A DNA stretch of 64,000 nucleotides from Omphiscola glabra (Eukaryota > Mollusca > Gastropoda > Lymnaeidae): NCBI GenBank assembly GCA_964017045.1, contig OZ024798.1, positions 13,888,724-13,952,723 on the forward strand. Reading direction: 5' to 3'. Shown piece after piece: positions 60,735 to 64,000 of the stretch (within the stretch, counting starts at the first letter, position 1; every line of letters begins with the position of its first letter). Position numbers and translations under genes: made by a program. The notes under the pieces were generated by a model that was not told the origin of the DNA, did not search any database, and saw only the letters and a program-made list of their open reading frames with translations.

Positions 60735-63290
60735 GCTGGTGATTCATTCAAATGTCGTTATGTATTCATTTTTAAAATAATATTTACTGGGGTTTTTGGG
60801 GGGATAAGAGCAATTTTTCTACGTGTTTCTCCACCCGAGCTTTTACAAATTGTGTTTGTTTGTTTGTTTTTCTTTTTTAATTAATAAAAGTCTTAATTTC
60901 AAAAATGTATAAGCTTTTAATTATTTTCCGTTTCAAAAAGCGTTATTTTGTTCAACCTAACTTTTAAAAATATGTTTTAATAAGGACACTGATTTTAAGC
61001 ATCATTCACTAAATTATCAAAATGTCACTGTCATCAAAATGTCTTGGTAACACGAACAGACTTGACATTTTCAGATTTTGCTTTCAAGAGCATTAATAAG
61101 TGATCATATTTTTTCATTTTTTTATAACTGAATTGTTTTCTCCCCCTTTCGAGATCACCATAAAACACTTGTTTTATAAGGATGTACAAAATGAACTCTT
61201 TGATGTCGTAGGTTGGCTAGTTTTCAGTTAAGGTTCCTCAATATTTCTGATTTATTTGTTTGTCTATTAAACAAATAATCGTTCCCATTGTTGTGTCAAG
61301 GTTAATCGTTTACTTTATGTGGTTATTTTCTAATAACTGATCACAGTATCCTCTAAATTATTGCAGACTTCCCATCTTTATATTAACTGATAAGTGTCTG
61401 TGGCATCCACGTGTATCATAATTTTTTAAATGGGCCGCCAACCACATGGCCAAACACCAGTTCATTTGAATTAACTGCATTTTACTCATAAACAGCTCTG
61501 CTTCTCCGGCAGACAACGCCTGCCAGCTGATCCCTTCAGTTCATTCAGTTTATGTTGTTTTGTTTTTTAATACGTTCTTATTTTGTTAATTAATGTCTAA
61601 AGATATTGCCCAAGTGCTTCCTGCGATGACATATTCTATGCGTCTAAATTTTCTATTTGAAGACAACCCCTCACTAGGTTAAAATGTCCAGCCTTAAAAA
61701 TGGTATGTTTAAATACCAAACAGTTTTACAGCTTTCACGATGTTCGAGGTACTGACTTTACTCACGGTAGCAACTGCTTGGAAAAAAATGTTGATGCTCA
61801 CATTAGTGTCAGCAAATATTTATTACCGGTTTAAATCATTGTAAGAACTATTGTTTAAAGCACGACTGAAAGGTGTTTCAAACGCCAGAATGCGGCGAAG
61901 AGAAGCTTTTGATATCTTCTGATTTGGATTGCTTATAACTTGAAGAAAATGACGTGCTTTGCAGTAGTTAATCAAATATGTTCTTTTAATCAGGCAACAA
62001 TCTTTGGCGTTATCCTATTATACGTCTTATTTATTCAAAAACTCAGAAAGTGTTCAGTTATGCGCCAAGTTTAAAAGTCGTGCTGAAAATGAACAGACCA
62101 CCAAATGGATGCACCAGTCTCAATAGCTCATCACCTACTGCGTCTGAAGTTTGCCATTATCTCACAAAGAGATCTCTTGGTGTTTCTGGAAACTTTTCTG
62201 CTTTCAAGTTGATGTCTCACGCTTTGTAGACTGATGATCTTCGTTGACTAAAGATCTTCGTACAGTCTTGAAATAAACATTATACATTTTCTTTCGCGAA
62301 GCGTTTTTTAGGGCATCCATCTTTAAACTTATGAACCTGATAACACCGTATGTGTGACATATACAAGATCATCACCCCGAACTTCGGTAAGATGTTTATT
62401 AGTAACGATAGTTTCGGCTAACAGAAACGATATAAAATCCATTGGAGACCTTTTCGTACACACACAAACGCAGGAACGGAGAAAAGATCTGACTTGAGAA
62501 CAATGATATATAAGATGACATCGATACTGCCAAGATCTGCACCTAGTAACATAATGTGATTGCCGTTTCCAATGTGACGTTTGTTCAGACAAGTGGAGAA
62601 GAAAGTAAATTTTTGAGCTTGTACAGAATTTCTATTTTTCTTAGCTTATTAGATTTATTTTGCACAATAACCACACATACCTATTGCACTTAACTCTTGT
62701 TTCAAACTAGTGAAAGCATTTATTTGGCTACATTTTGTATTTTTTTCTGTTCCAATTGTTTTATTTTACTTTTTTCAAAAAGGTTCATGGAGCATTCATG
62801 TAAATTATTGACGCGGTTGGCCAACATTGAAAACCATCTTCACCCCTCTCAGCACTATGCGCTCGCATATATTGAAGTATAATGTATGAGTGTGACATAC
62901 TGTTAGAGGATTAAACAATTTAGTTTGTTTACAAGTCAGGCGTCACCTAAACAGTACGGAGAAATGACTAATTTGAAAATCAAGATTTAAGAAAAAACCA
63001 TCAAGAAAAAATATATCAAAGCCAGTGTTACTAGCGATTAAAAATTTTCTTAAGTTAATGGTTTATCATAAAAGATACAAACCCGGCTATTATAATATTA
63101 GTACAAATTAGAATAGTATTCAATTTATTGGTAAAGGAAAAAAAATTGTAAATATTTACCTTCATGATCACATTATTTACCCTCATGATCACATTATTTA
63201 CCCTCATGATCACATTATTTACCCTCATGATCACATTATTTACCCTCATGATGACAGACAACGAGCAAACTGAACCACTCTCTATGGGAA
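60735..63290 (+). repeat. Segmental duplication, right member (3' flank of copy 5)
   Basis: Collinear with 54171-56770 with many substitutions and small indels. The 17-bp minisatellite of the left member is nearly absent here, while a 21-bp array (63160-63250) is present here and absent there. Confidence 0.85.
63160..63252 (+). repeat. 21-bp minisatellite, about 4-5 copies
   Basis: Nearly identical copies of CATGATCACATTATTTACC with a CT joint. The Met/Ile/Thr/Leu (plus) and Val/Asn/Met/Arg (minus) heptad frames are artefacts. Confidence 0.9.
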
Positions 63291-64000
63291 GTCTTCGGAA
63301 GTCGTCTTTTGAAGTCTGTTGTAATCAGAAGATGCAGTTTCTGGATTCAATTCAAATGTGTCTTATATACCCCCCTGGTAAAGAACGCCCCGTAAAGTCA
63401 AGCTATAGCGGACATTGTCTTGAACTTTCTTTATTGTTTGGATAGGAAAAATAAAGATAAACAAACGCCGATATCAGGTTCAAATAAAGACCGAAGTTAG
63501 GAGGAGGGGGGGGGGGGAGGGGGGAGGGGTCGACTATTGAAATCAGAGACAGCTAGCGAAAATGAAAAAAAAATAGCACGCGAAAAGAAGAAAAAAATGT
63601 TCACAGTAAGGCCTTACCAAAGTGGCATTATAAATGAAGATATGCGAATAATTTGTCTTAGATGAATTGCCATATCAAATCTGTGTTTGAGAGACGTAAG
63701 GTCAAATTTACCAAGACACTTCACCATTTTAAAACTGTTCGTGTAGATTTGTTTATTTACGTTTGTAAATCTCCATTTGATTTCCGTTTACTAGCAAACA
63801 ATTCACCAGTATATGCTACGAATGTATTTTATGAAATAGCCAGCGTAAAAAGTAAGGTATTCCAAATAACGTGTGTTGGTTCTTACTCCTCCGTTTGTCG
63901 TGTGTTTATAATTTCAAATAGTCGGTGGTCTGCTTTTGTTTTCAGTCCAAACTCACTTCTCATAAATATTACGCATCTGGTGTGACTTGCTGGACTTCTT
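63291..64000. other. Right edge, no gene seen
   Basis: Unique sequence with a poly-G/GGGA run near 63502-63528. A 107-codon frame at 63662-63985 has no recognisable motif. It could belong to a gene beyond the window but nothing here supports that. Confidence 0.35.

Noticed and set aside
63662..63985. 107-codon frame at the right edge
   Set aside because: No recognisable motif, signal peptide or exon borders. Length alone is not enough evidence in this composition.

Overview
This is AT-rich invertebrate nuclear DNA. Coding sequence is sparse and split into exons with GT-AG introns, and the rest is dominated by micro- and minisatellites and broken transposable elements. There is no bacterial-style gene packing. 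The repeat types (LINE tails, Ty3/Gypsy remnants, long ATGT arrays) and the secreted protein families suggest a mollusc, perhaps a heterobranch snail. That assignment is inference; no sequence here proves the species.

Layout. 1-5.9 kb: three LINE 3' ends, a possible terminal-inverted-repeat element and two related minisatellites lying in opposite orientation. 6.24-7.38 kb: a two-exon gene for a 132-residue secreted precursor (signal peptide, histidine- and sequon-rich octapeptide repeats, a dibasic/furin-type site, then a hydrophobic, Cys-containing 59-residue tail ending in Gly). 10.2-11.2 kb (minus): the main exon of a chymotrypsin-fold serine protease with a complete catalytic triad but an odd activation site and substrate pocket; a small upstream exon may lie at 14.5 kb. 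11.5-19 kb: microsatellites, a 21-bp minisatellite, a 27-bp satellite split by an LTR-like insertion, and a 17-bp minisatellite.

From 19.4 kb to the end the window is a tandem multigene cluster. The gene is built from exon A (383 nt: signal peptide plus a PAN/apple-like four-Cys motif), exon B (181 nt) and exon C (384 nt), giving a 315-residue secreted protein. All copies are on the plus strand. Two are intact: 31752-36165 and 50395-52491. Three are broken: 20547-24047, 41847-46266 and 58655-59730. Two orphan exon C relics lie at 28.35 and 49.48 kb. Upstream and downstream flanks are duplicated as well, most clearly between the 50-57 kb and 58-63 kb segments. The pattern is birth-and-death evolution of a secreted protein family. 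A role in recognition or defence is possible but not shown by the sequence.

Transposable elements have inserted repeatedly in the cluster: a solo LTR and a 372-bp foldback element in introns of the third copy, and a Ty3/Gypsy gag-protease remnant that replaces the end of its last exon. Minisatellites expanded inside introns and flanks after duplication.
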